NCBI GenBank assembly: GCA_900544465.1
Contig: UQVT01000001.1
Coordinates: 1 to 57,710, forward strand
Direction of reading: 5' to 3'
DNA length: 57,710 nt
DNA from: an uncultured Collinsella sp.
Lineage (GTDB): Bacteria > Actinomycetota > Coriobacteriia > Coriobacteriales > Coriobacteriaceae
Below are positions 8,340 to 15,351 of this stretch, in pieces. The notes beneath the pieces are model-generated. The model ran no database searches and was not told where the DNA came from. It saw nothing but the letters and a program-made list of their open reading frames with translations. Numbering within the stretch: the first letter of the stretch is position 1; the number at the start of each line of letters is the position of its first letter. Position numbers and translations under genes: made by a program.

Positions 8340-9215
8340 ATGGATTGCCCGGTCGCCGCTCGTCCCACCGTTATCGTTATCTCCGACTCGCTCGGTGATA
8401 CCGCTTGTGAGGTGGTGCTTGCGGCGTCCGGGCAATTTGATGAAGGGGCTTTTCGTGTTTTACGTCTGCCTAAGGTGACCTCGGTGGAGCAGGTCAAGTC
8501 GTTTGTGGGCCCGCGAGTCGATGCCGACCATCGTGATATCGCCGTATTCCACACAATTGTCGATCCGGCGCTTCGTGCTCGCGTGCTCGACTACTTGGGC
8601 ATGCTGCACATTCGCTCGGTCGACCTGATCGGCCCGACGCTTGCCGTGCTGTCGTCGCTTATCGGCGTGCCGCCAAAAGGAGTGGCGGGTTTGATCCATA
8701 AGACCGATGACCGGTATTTCCACCGCATCGAGGCCATGGAGTACTTTGTCGAGCACGATGACGGACGTGGTTGCGACGATCTGTCGGGTGCCGATATCGT
8801 GCTGCTGGGCGTGTCGCGCACATCCAAGACGCCGCTGTCGATGTATTTGGCCTATCAGGGCTACAAGGTCGCCAACGTTCCGTTGGCGCACGGTATGGAG
8901 CCGCCTAAGTCGATTTACGAGGTAGACCCGATGCGGTTGTTTGGCCTGATTTCGACCGTCGACGTTATTTCTGAGATTCGCGATAGCCGCTTGGGCGACG
9001 ACTATGCCCGTGCCGTCGCCGGCTCCTATGCCGAGCCCGAGAGCGTGCGAAGCGAGCTCGAGGAGGCTCGTGCTCTCATGAAGCGCCTGGGTTGCTTTGT
9101 AGTGCGTACCGACGGCAAGGCGATCGAGGAGAGCGCCTCCGAGATCATCGCTCACCTCGATGAGATCCAGGAAGCAAGGGCCCGCCGAGCCGCCCGCCGC
9201 GCCCAGCAGCAGTAA
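8340..9215 (+). CDS. ppsR: Pyruvate, phosphate dikinase regulatory protein (bifunctional kinase/phosphorylase)
   Basis: A DUF299-family protein that switches PPDK off by ADP-dependent phosphorylation and on by Pi-dependent dephosphorylation. The nucleotide-binding loop is GVSRTSKTPLSMYLA, about residues 157-171, and the N-terminus VIVISDSLGDTA fits the family. Length is 291. ATG follows AAAAGGAG by 6 bases. Its target gene ppdK lies 11.7 kb downstream, beyond the accessory island. The two genes are often adjacent, so I infer the island has separated them. Confidence 0.93.
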   Translation: MDCPVAARPTVIVISDSLGDTACEVVLAASGQFDEGAFRVLRLPKVTSVEQVKSFVGPRVDADHRDIAVFHTIVDPALRARVLDYLGMLHIRSVDLIGPTLAVLSSLIGVPPKGVAGLIHKTDDRYFHRIEAMEYFVEHDDGRGCDDLSGADIVLLGVSRTSKTPLSMYLAYQGYKVANVPLAHGMEPPKSIYEVDPMRLFGLISTVDVISEIRDSRLGDDYARAVAGSYAEPESVRSELEEARALMKRLGCFVVRTDGKAIEESASEIIAHLDEIQEARARRAARRAQQQ

Positions 9216-9222
9216 CTACTGA

Positions 9223-9244
9223 GTAGCTAATTTGGGACGTGTCT
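9223..9244. repeat. Left half of a split family 1 REP element
   Basis: GTAGCTAATTTGGGACG (9223-9239) matches the left half of the REP at 183-215 exactly and then diverges. The missing right half, GGGCTTTTTTAGCTACC, appears at 20529-20545, at the other end of the accessory island. Confidence 0.75.
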
Positions 9245-9438
9245 CTATAGTATTGTCAAATCTCCTGGGACGAGCCCGCCCTCCTCGAGTCGCTCGGGAG
9301 GCTCGGCGTTGCAGAGACGGCGAGGCCGGACGGGGATTACCTCTTCGTGATGGAGGGGAACCCCGGCGCTGGAGGGCGACGGGGAGGCGCCTCGGGTGCA
9401 GCTACACAAGGGGGCCTGTCCACGAGGTCCACGTGCGG
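9245..9438 (+). other. Possible gene remnant at the island's left edge
   Basis: Reading plus-strand codons from 9262, an open frame with strong G/C third positions gives SWDEPALLESLGRLGVAETA and then PDGDYLFVMEGNP before the bias fades. It has no start codon in the right place and abuts the half REP. I cannot name the family. It looks like the broken 3' part of a gene, a sign of repeated rearrangement here. Confidence 0.35.
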
Positions 9439-9564
9439 GAAGTCAATTAATTTACCGTTCAAAAAGGGGGCAATGTGGGAAAGGGCCAAGCCGACTATTG
9501 AAATGACGATAAAGACGAGGCATCCTGATGTATGTCGGAATATAGATAGGACAAAACGTATCAT
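9439..9564 (-). pseudogene. N-terminal fragment of an ABC transporter membrane domain
   Basis: From ATG at 9564 the minus strand encodes about 42 residues, beginning MIRFVLSIFRHTSG and ending LNGKLIDF. The pattern, a short basic start, one hydrophobic segment, then PxLNGxxxDF, matches the first 45 residues of the intact exporter at 17906 (MPALNGGFVDFL). After LIDF the frame continues into unrelated GC-rich sequence. It is therefore a severed 5' end of a second ABC exporter gene. Confidence 0.6.
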
Positions 9565-9767
9565 CTATATCGCTTCTATGAAACCCGATGCAAGTTTTTC
9601 TCAATCTCGAAATAGATTGAAGGCATTGAGAGGAACTTTATACTACAAAAATCGTAGGTCTGCCACCTAGACAGAAGAAGTGATTTTGTATGCGGAATCT
9701 TGCATTTTGAAAACCGGTGCCAACTATGAGGTGTGAGTCGGGCTCGGTAAAGCGCGGGGGAAATGAG

Positions 9768-9805
9768 ATAGGCTGCGCGTCATCAGAGAGTGGCGCGCAG
9801 CCTAT
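9768..9805 (-). terminator. Probable terminator of RiPP module 1
   Basis: A perfect 12-bp stem (ATAGGCTGCGCG pairing with CGCGCAGCCTAT) around a 14-base loop lies 27 bp past the stop codon of the methyltransferase gene on the minus strand. The following minus-strand bases CTCATTTCCC form only a weak U-tract. Confidence 0.6.
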
Positions 9806-9831
9806 TGACCTGCTTTCGTATGACGGATGCT

Positions 9832-10974
9832 TTAGAGGATCCAGGGGCCAAGTGGGTTGCCATCTGCGGAGCAGTCTTGAATCGTTAGGATGGGATTTTG
9901 AAAGGGCTGTCTCTCCCTCCACGCCTTCAAGTGATAGGTGCAGACGCGGTCGTAGTGGATTTTTTTGTATGCGCGCGATATCTGTTTTACAGCCTCCTCT
10001 TTGCTGGAATATTTTCCTGGAGCATGTGCAACAGATGTGCATGCGATACCGTCGATCCAGCCAGATTGGGGTCCGAGGTTAAAGCTCGAGATTATTGTCA
10101 AGACGCCATTGAGGCCAGCTTGCAACAAATCGTTCTGTATTCGTTCAAATGCTGATTGATTGTTGGTTCCAAGGCCAATCATTCCAATTGCAGAGAGGTA
10201 TCCGCTATCAGTGAGTTTATCTCCTGCACCTCGAATAACCTTGCTTGTGATGTTGAGGCCATCTGGGCCGCCATCGCCAACGAAGGGGTATGGTACGTCT
10301 TCTGGGATTGGGAGCAAAGGAGGATTCACCGTAATGAGTTCATAGCTGCAAGAGCTTTCGATATTGTTTAGTGCGTTGTAGAGACTTCCGGTTAGAACAG
10401 TTAAATCTTCGCTAATACCATTGACCAGTGCGTTTAGTTGGCAGATTTCTGAGGCGATTGGATTGATATCTATCGCCGTGACGTGCATTCCAGATTTTGC
10501 CAGTATGAGTGCCTGGATGCCTGGTCCAGAGCAGAGGTCTAAGGCATTCTTTCCGGGGGATGGGCTTAGCCGACGAGCGAGCCCAATTGAATCAGAGCCA
10601 AAATATAGTAAAGGCGAGGGTGATGGCGCATCGGCAAAAAGCCAGATGCCATGATATCGGATTAGAGATAAACCGGAAAGGGAGGCATTGCCATTGTGCT
10701 TGCTTAGCAGCCCGAGTGAGGCTATGGTTTCAACAGTGCCTTTCAGCAGACTTCTTTTTGCCACTTCTGAATCGAGATCAATCTCTCCACCTAGCATCAG
10801 GAAGGAGACGATCTCTTGATGCTCCCTGTCAAGTTGATCCCAGATGCGATGCGCGCATTCAAAAGGATCTATAGATATGTCAAGTGTGTCTAAAAAATCT
10901 GTTACTCCAAGAGTGTCCAATCTACGGAGTGGATTACTCGAGAGCGAATTTAAAGAGGGTAGCACTTCAATCAT
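9832..10974 (-). CDS. Class I SAM-dependent methyltransferase with NPP motif (RiPP module 1)
   Basis: About 380 residues from ATG at 10974 (other in-frame ATGs at 10989 and 11025). The first 100 residues are helical and winged-helix-like. The Rossmann core has the SAM loop DLCSGPG at 146-152, an acidic AIDIN after strand 2, and ITVNPPLLP (NPPL at 217-220). The (N/D)PP(Y/F/L) motif is characteristic of methyltransferases acting on planar nitrogens, such as the Gln amide in HemK/PrmC or bases in RlmC/D-type enzymes. The last residues of the radical SAM gene overlap its start by 8 bp, so it is the third gene of the operon. I infer that it modifies the Asn-rich precursor encoded two genes upstream; the substrate is not known. 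Confidence 0.8.
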   Translation of the reverse strand: MIEVLPSLNSLSSNPLRRLDTLGVTDFLDTLDISIDPFECAHRIWDQLDREHQEIVSFLMLGGEIDLDSEVAKRSLLKGTVETIASLGLLSKHNGNASLSGLSLIRYHGIWLFADAPSPSPLLYFGSDSIGLARRLSPSPGKNALDLCSGPGIQALILAKSGMHVTAIDINPIASEICQLNALVNGISEDLTVLTGSLYNALNNIESSCSYELITVNPPLLPIPEDVPYPFVGDGGPDGLNITSKVIRGAGDKLTDSGYLSAIGMIGLGTNNQSAFERIQNDLLQAGLNGVLTIISSFNLGPQSGWIDGIACTSVAHAPGKYSSKEEAVKQISRAYKKIHYDRVCTYHLKAWRERQPFQNPILTIQDCSADGNPLGPWIL

Positions 10975-12046
10975 GTATATCAGACCCATTTCCGATAAAG
11001 GTAGTCTCGAATTTAGTCTCGACAATCAAGTCGGCTGCCAGTTTAGGAGCTAGCTTTGCAAGACAGGTCTGTGCCTCTTTCGAGAGGGCGATGTCTTCGC
11101 AAATCTCGCATTGAGAGAGGTAGCTTGAGCGCCCAAATGAAGAAAGGCCTCCGCTCGTGCGCAAGTGCTTCAGCAGCCCTCCTGGTCCTATGTATTGTAT
11201 GTAATTAAGTAGGAGCAGCTGCAGTTCATTAATGTCATCCGTCAGATTGATTTTGCCAAGATCGAAAAGCCAAGTTCCCTCTGCATTTATTCCGCAGCAG
11301 GGTGCAAGATGGCAGTTTGGGGAAATAACGAAGTCTCGGCCGCAGTCGGAACAGTGTGACGCTAAGAGACGTGCCTGCGGTCGCGCATTTTGGTTGAGAC
11401 TGAGATTTCGTGCGCGCCCAATTCGCGTGATGCCTGAATCCGTGATGAAGCGGGCTGGCGCGCTGGGAGGCTGGGTATTATCGTCGAACTGATGCAGGAG
11501 TGGAATGTCTTCATTAAGGTACTTGCACAGGTATGCCGGGCTGATTGTACTGTTGTTATCTCTGCAGACCGCAATGCCGAGAGTTTGAAAGCCCATTGTT
11601 TTTGCTGAGTTCCAAAGGTTGCGCACATTCTCGAGGGGTATATATTCCGCATGAAAGTCGTCGCAGCTGATATTGATTTCGTCAAGGCCACATGACTTCA
11701 ATTCGTTGAGGAACGTTTCTGCGTCTCTTTCGCTTTTTCCCCACCACGCATTCGTTACAATTCGAGTAAAGAGTCCTAAAGAATTCGCATATGCGATGGC
11801 CTCGAGAAGGTCATCGCCAAGAAGGGTGCATTCTCCGCCCGTAAACACAACAACACCACTTCCGACGCATACTTCGGCGAAGCTATCGATGAATTGCCGC
11901 ATTTGGGGAAGAGTAAGCCTGTCACTGTTGTTCGGAGTGCAGCTCATCAGACAATGATCACACACAGCGCCACATTTATATGTTGTTATAAATGTCAGCA
12001 TTCGAGGTCTGCGGAACAGCACGTGCTGCGAGCTTTCGGAAATCAT
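10967..12046 (-). CDS. Radical SAM peptide-modifying enzyme with SPASM-like Cys-rich C-terminus (module 1)
   Basis: A 359-residue radical SAM protein. The 4Fe-4S motif CX3CX2C is Cys25/Cys29/Cys32 (YKCGAVCDHC), followed by GGE at 70-72 for SAM binding. The C-terminal part has clustered cysteines (Cys232, 235, 245, 250, 251, 313, 316), as in SPASM or twitch domains that hold extra clusters in peptide-modifying enzymes. Its ATG overlaps the stop codon of the precursor gene in an ATGA, giving tight translational coupling. Enzymes of this group make thioether or C-C links, epimerise or otherwise alter ribosomal peptides; which reaction applies here cannot be read from the sequence. Confidence 0.88.
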   Translation of the reverse strand: MISESSQHVLFRRPRMLTFITTYKCGAVCDHCLMSCTPNNSDRLTLPQMRQFIDSFAEVCVGSGVVVFTGGECTLLGDDLLEAIAYANSLGLFTRIVTNAWWGKSERDAETFLNELKSCGLDEINISCDDFHAEYIPLENVRNLWNSAKTMGFQTLGIAVCRDNNSTISPAYLCKYLNEDIPLLHQFDDNTQPPSAPARFITDSGITRIGRARNLSLNQNARPQARLLASHCSDCGRDFVISPNCHLAPCCGINAEGTWLFDLGKINLTDDINELQLLLLNYIQYIGPGGLLKHLRTSGGLSSFGRSSYLSQCEICEDIALSKEAQTCLAKLAPKLAADLIVETKFETTFIGNGSDIHD

Positions 12047-12768
12047 GCCGCGAGCAAACGGGCGTCGGTGATTACCAAGGTGCCTTCGTTCTCGGAGTAA
12101 GTAACTTCGAATTCGACGGAGCGATAATACCCGCGGGCGACCCCATTGGAAGCCCCTTCGGGGTTGATGGTATTGGAGCTGGAATTCTTGATTGCTGTTT
12201 TAAGCATGGCTGCTTGCCTCGCTGCACTCAAGCCCTCTTGATCAAATTTCCTGAAAACAGAAGTTTGTTTGTACGATTCCGATAGTTCAACAACATCAGG
12301 TTTGTTCATAAAAATAGCTGATCCATAGCCCATTGTGTTGACGTCGTACTTAAGGTTGGCGTTGTTTTGAGCATTCGCGTTTGCGTTTGCCATTCCGTTT
12401 GCGTTCAGAATGATGTTTGCGTTCGTTACTGCGTTTGCATTAAGTACAACGTTTACGAGAGGTATCGTTTGCGGCTCAGCTTCGTTGTCCTCGTCATAAT
12501 ATGCAAGTTGGATACGACGATATACTGCGCGTGCAACGGGGACACGCGCCTCCTTTTCGGTTGACTCCACCAGTTCGTACAGAGAGACTTTTCGATTTCC
12601 CGCTTTGATTTGGAGGTCTGTAATTCCATATTTCTGGAATACGGCACGAGGCTGAGCTTCGAAATCGCGTCTTGCGTCGGTAGATTGTTCCGCGTCCGCG
12701 ACCAGTTTTTCAAGGATGCTAAGCTGGGACTGTATTGAGAGTTCGTTTAGGTGGTTCACATTGTCCAT
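12043..12768 (-). CDS. Candidate RiPP precursor with NHLP-like leader and Asn hexapeptide repeats (module 1)
   Basis: A 241-residue protein. ATG at 12768 is placed by GGAGGT 7 bases upstream; a TTG at 12783 overlaps that ribosome site and is unlikely. Residues 10-50 (ILEKLVADAEQ, then FEAQPRAVFQKYGI) resemble the nitrile-hydratase-like or Nif11-like leaders of proteusin-type RiPPs. Residues 109-138 are five hexapeptides LNANAV, TNANII, LNANGM, ANANAN, AQNNAN. Of 13 Asn between 106 and 138, 12 lie on even positions. About 100 residues follow with no repeats, which is unusual for a precursor. It heads an operon with a radical SAM enzyme and a methyltransferase. It could instead be a structural beta-solenoid protein. 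Confidence 0.7.
   Translation of the reverse strand: MDNVNHLNELSIQSQLSILEKLVADAEQSTDARRDFEAQPRAVFQKYGITDLQIKAGNRKVSLYELVESTEKEARVPVARAVYRRIQLAYYDEDNEAEPQTIPLVNVVLNANAVTNANIILNANGMANANANAQNNANLKYDVNTMGYGSAIFMNKPDVVELSESYKQTSVFRKFDQEGLSAARQAAMLKTAIKNSSSNTINPEGASNGVARGYYRSVEFEVTYSENEGTLVITDARLLAA
12355..12444 (-). repeat. Five tandem 18-bp units encoding the NAN hexapeptides
   Basis: Five imperfect 18-bp units lie inside the precursor gene and are visible on the plus strand as recurring TTTGCGTT and GCGTTTGC words. They encode [L/T/A]-N-A-N-X-X. Codon choice varies between units, which suggests the protein pattern is being kept rather than a recent DNA expansion. Confidence 0.75.
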
Positions 12769-12783
12769 AGCGGTGACCTCCAA

Positions 12784-12966
12784 TGTTGAATAGCTGTCTT
12801 GAAAGACTACGTCATGCTAGTGTCGGTATCGATTTGATACTACGAACAAATTAGAACTAAATGGATATAGTTTCCATACTAATCAAAACAAACTTGCATT
12901 CAAGTTTTTATTTATACTTGATTTAAGGCGGAGTGGAATGTGGGTGCGCAAGGAGACGCGGAATCG
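12784..12966. promoter_or_regulatory. AT-rich divergent regulatory region of module 1
   Basis: This separates the minus-strand precursor operon from the plus-strand membrane protein. It is clearly AT-rich and holds several short inverted repeats: GTCTTGAAAGAC at 12796-12807, GTATC/GATAC at 12826-12840, and TCAAGT/ACTTGA at 12900-12921. Any of these could be an operator. No regulator gene lies beside it, and I could not fix promoter hexamers with confidence. Confidence 0.45.
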
Positions 12967-13593
12967 ATGAGAGCCTCAAAAAAAATTACTGCAGTGTTAT
13001 CATCTTTCATCCTCTCTATTCTTCCATTTCTGATTCTATGGGCGGCTTGGTCAGTCCTCCCTGATACAATTCCCGCTCATTGGAGTGGGGGTGTGGTTGA
13101 TCGATGGGGTAATAAGCTTGAATTGCTGGTTGTTCCGCTGTTTTCTCTGATTGGTTCTATTGCAATTTCTGTGTACCTTATTGTTTCCACGCGGCGAAGA
13201 GAGTTCGCGGATTTCTCTGTTCGAATGCGACGGGACTTTGTTGCGTGCTATATTTCTAGTCTTCTTTTATCGACAACCTGCTCAGTGATAATTGCCGTTT
13301 GGGTTCAGTTGATTCTTACGCAAAACACTGCGGTTGATGGGGGGCTTGGACTATCGATCCTGTATTCCCTTCCCGGGCTATATGTGATCTTGTGCGCTTT
13401 GCCGCCTTTTTATGCGAGCGGCGAGAGCAAAAAGGCAGAGCGCCTGATAACAGTTCTTATTGGCGGCGCGGAGATTGTTCTTTGTGGAATAGTGCTTGAA
13501 GGTTCGGCTGCCTCATATGCGATGATTGGACTGATGATTCTGTTCTGTGCGTTTGAGATTGTGTCACAGGTAAGGGATAGCCGGTCCTTATGA
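12967..13593 (+). CDS. DUF1648/SdpI-like multi-pass membrane protein (possible immunity protein)
   Basis: About 208 residues from ATG at 12967 (AAGGAGA lies 11 bases upstream; GTG at 12940 would add 9 residues). The sequence after the first transmembrane helix, LPDTIPAHWSGGVVDRWGNK, is the DUF1648 signature found in SdpI, the Bacillus immunity protein and signal receptor against the toxin SdpC. Hydrophobic stretches suggest five to six membrane helices. It is divergent from the precursor operon across 180 AT-rich base pairs. I infer a possible role in self-protection against the module 1 product; a general membrane or signalling role remains possible. Confidence 0.7.
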   Translation: MRASKKITAVLSSFILSILPFLILWAAWSVLPDTIPAHWSGGVVDRWGNKLELLVVPLFSLIGSIAISVYLIVSTRRREFADFSVRMRRDFVACYISSLLLSTTCSVIIAVWVQLILTQNTAVDGGLGLSILYSLPGLYVILCALPPFYASGESKKAERLITVLIGGAEIVLCGIVLEGSAASYAMIGLMILFCAFEIVSQVRDSRSL

Positions 13594-14087
13594 GTTGAAT
13601 TACGCGCGTGCGGATATAAAGCGTGGCATGTTAAGCTGGTCGTTTTCTCGTTCTGGGACATTTGCAGTAGGATGAGTGGGACTAGGCGCGCTGCGGTGTG
13701 ATGGTTGAGACTTGTATCGCTGCAAATCCGCTGATGCACATTTTGCTATTGGGCTTGAAGGTGGGACCGGCAGGCCTTTGTTTGGGTTGTTCTGGTCGTC
13801 CAACGCGTGTTGCACGGCTTTATATTGTTACGCTCGTTCGGCGCTCCGTTGGAGCATTTCCGGGTTTGTCGGCATCATGACTTGGCCAAGTGACACGCTT
13901 GCCGGGACGGTTGTAACGCCGCGCCGGTTCCGTGTGCTCCTTCGTTGTTGGCCTGTCCAGCCGGGGGCGGATTCGGCCTCATGTTGTGGCGCACGGCCTT
14001 CAGGGGCTTCCCCTGGCGAGTTATGTTCGTCCGTATGGGTAAGGGTCGGGTTGAGCTGACAATCCCGTGTCGGAAGGGGCTTGGACC
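13594..14087. other. Intergenic stretch without a recognised gene
   Basis: About 490 bp. Short open frames exist on both strands (for example plus 13712-14059), but none has a convincing start, codon bias or family resemblance. Composition shifts here from AT-rich (module 1) to GC-rich (the next gene), so it is probably a junction between segments of different origin. Confidence 0.5.
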
Positions 14088-14576
14088 ATGCGCGCGATGA
14101 CAGAGATTGAGTGGCTGGACGGCCGTGTGACGAAGGTGCCGGAGCTCGCCCTGGGCGATGCGTTCGGCGAGAGCGTCCAGGCGGAGCTCGATTTCGGGTT
14201 CGACGATGTGTTGGAGGGCCTTTGGGTCGAGGTGCGCCATCATGAGCCGGATGAGGACTCGGACGGCGACCCGCGCGGGAGGGGCTGCGCACTGTACGCG
14301 GACTGCCGGTACAGCCTGGTCGAACCGTCGGACCTCGACCGTGTCTTCTGCATCCTTTACGAGGGGCAGCCGAGGGTCTGCCGCGTCGCGGGGGAGCTCG
14401 TGAACCTTTTGCGGGCCTGCGCGTTGTCCTGCCTCATGCTCGGATCTCCCTACCCGCCAGGCGCCCTCGAGGCCCTGGCCGCGTGCGCTCGATACCTCTG
14501 CGGTCCGGCTTTCACATCCGACCTCGCCGCCCGTGCCCGCGCCGCGGGGGAGCTAGGGCCCCCGCGGCGGCGGTGA
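14088..14576 (+). CDS. Hypothetical protein, GC-rich
   Basis: About 162 residues with strong G/C third positions, in contrast to its AT-rich neighbours. The start is ATG at 14088 behind AAGGGG; ATG 14097 and GTG 14067 are alternatives. The protein is acidic in its first half (a WVEVRHHEPDEDSDGDPRG stretch) and has several cysteines, with a more hydrophobic C-terminal half (CALSCLMLGSPYPPGALEAL). I recognise no family. It stands alone between the two RiPP modules and may be a passenger of separate origin. Confidence 0.55.
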   Translation: MRAMTEIEWLDGRVTKVPELALGDAFGESVQAELDFGFDDVLEGLWVEVRHHEPDEDSDGDPRGRGCALYADCRYSLVEPSDLDRVFCILYEGQPRVCRVAGELVNLLRACALSCLMLGSPYPPGALEALAACARYLCGPAFTSDLAARARAAGELGPPRRR

Positions 14577-15156
14577 ACGCGGCCGCTGCGTGGGAATTTG
14601 GGATGGGGGCGGGTTCCGAAACGCCTGCGGAGGGGAGAACCCCGTTGGGCGGGGACAATTCGTGATGCTTGATATCGCATTGCAGTATGGAAGCACGGAT
14701 CATCTTCGCGATGGTCCGACCGGTTGATGGGCTAGGACGCGCATTCAGCAGGGAAGGGGATGGCTTTTAATGCCGCTTTTGGCTTATGCGTGCCGCGCTC
14801 CGCGTATGGCCATCCTGCGGTGCTAAAGCATTCTTGAAGTCTGTTAAGTGAATTCGTTTTAATCGCGCACGTGGCCGTTTGCCCATGTCGCATAACAGGA
14901 TTCACTGTTGATTGCCCGTGTGATGACAGCGTGAGTTTCGGGGGGGGGTGGCGTGAGCGGAGTCGCCGCGTTGTATAAGTCTGGCCGGCCCGACTGATGT
15001 GTCGATCTGTCGGGCCGGCCGAGAATGGTGAAGAGATCTCGCTGTTGAATGAACGAATGTTACAAGCAGCTCTTCAAGGCGCTTTGGGCGTTGGCTGGGG
15101 CTGCGCAGTCAATCGCATGCAGTGATAGGCGAGGCGATTGCTCGATGAGCCGGCGA
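14577..15156. other. Intergenic stretch with a nine-G tract and a strong hairpin
   Basis: About 580 bp with no convincing gene on either strand. It holds a run of nine G at 14940-14948 and a perfect 12-bp GC hairpin at 14983-15020. The rest looks non-coding or degraded. Confidence 0.5.
14983..15020 (-). terminator. GC hairpin downstream of the module 2 peptide gene
   Basis: GGCCGGCCCGAC pairs perfectly with GTCGGGCCGGCC around a 14-base loop. It lies about 140 bp past the stop of the small peptide gene on the minus strand. No U-tract follows on either strand, so it may stall or protect the transcript rather than terminate it in the classical way. Confidence 0.4.
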
Positions 15157-15339
15157 CTAGTTCTGTGCTGCACTCGTCCCGGTGCCGTCGTTGTCTGCCG
15201 AGTACCAGAATGCGTAGGCCGCAACGACGGCATCATAGACGGCTGCGACTACGTTATCCACGACGGCTGCAAAGTTGACCACAACGGGAACGGGGCCGGT
15301 TTTGGAATCCATCTTCTCTACTTCTGGGGTCTCATACAT
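15157..15339 (-). CDS. Candidate 60-residue RiPP precursor, Val/Ala-rich (module 2)
   Basis: A small peptide gene 12 bp downstream of a radical SAM gene, with an excellent ribosome site (AAGGAGATG, then ATG at 15339). The first residues, MYETPEVEKMD, resemble the YxxPxV leader type recognised by PqqD-like domains in lasso and radical-SAM peptides. The core side contains near-repeats AAVVDNVV, AAVYDAVV, AAYAFWYS (residues 24-47) and ends ADNDGTGTSAAQN. It has no Cys, so thioether or lanthionine rings are excluded. The gene is too small for homology calls, but its position makes a precursor role likely. Confidence 0.75.
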   Translation of the reverse strand: MYETPEVEKMDSKTGPVPVVVNFAAVVDNVVAAVYDAVVAAYAFWYSADNDGTGTSAAQN

Positions 15340-15351
15340 GGGAACATCTCC

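Noticed and set aside
5303..8554. A 1083-codon open frame antisense to glyQ-glyS-ppsR
   Set aside because: It is a by-product of strong G/C third positions in the real genes on the plus strand. Its translation is low-complexity and matches no family.
9232..9450. 72-codon plus-strand frame at the island's left edge
   Set aside because: It is in a different frame from the codon-biased remnant and gives an Arg-rich low-complexity product.
12355..12444. Tandem units considered as a CRISPR or non-coding satellite
   Set aside because: Units are 18 bp without spacers and lie in frame inside a clear gene with a ribosome site and coupled downstream enzymes.
13712..14059. 115-codon plus-strand frame
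   Set aside because: No ribosome site, irregular codon use, and no recognisable family; it is more likely part of a junction region.
13875..14243. 122-codon minus-strand frame overlapping the GC-rich hypothetical gene
   Set aside because: The plus-strand frame has the stronger third-position G/C bias and an acidic protein-like composition; both cannot be favoured.
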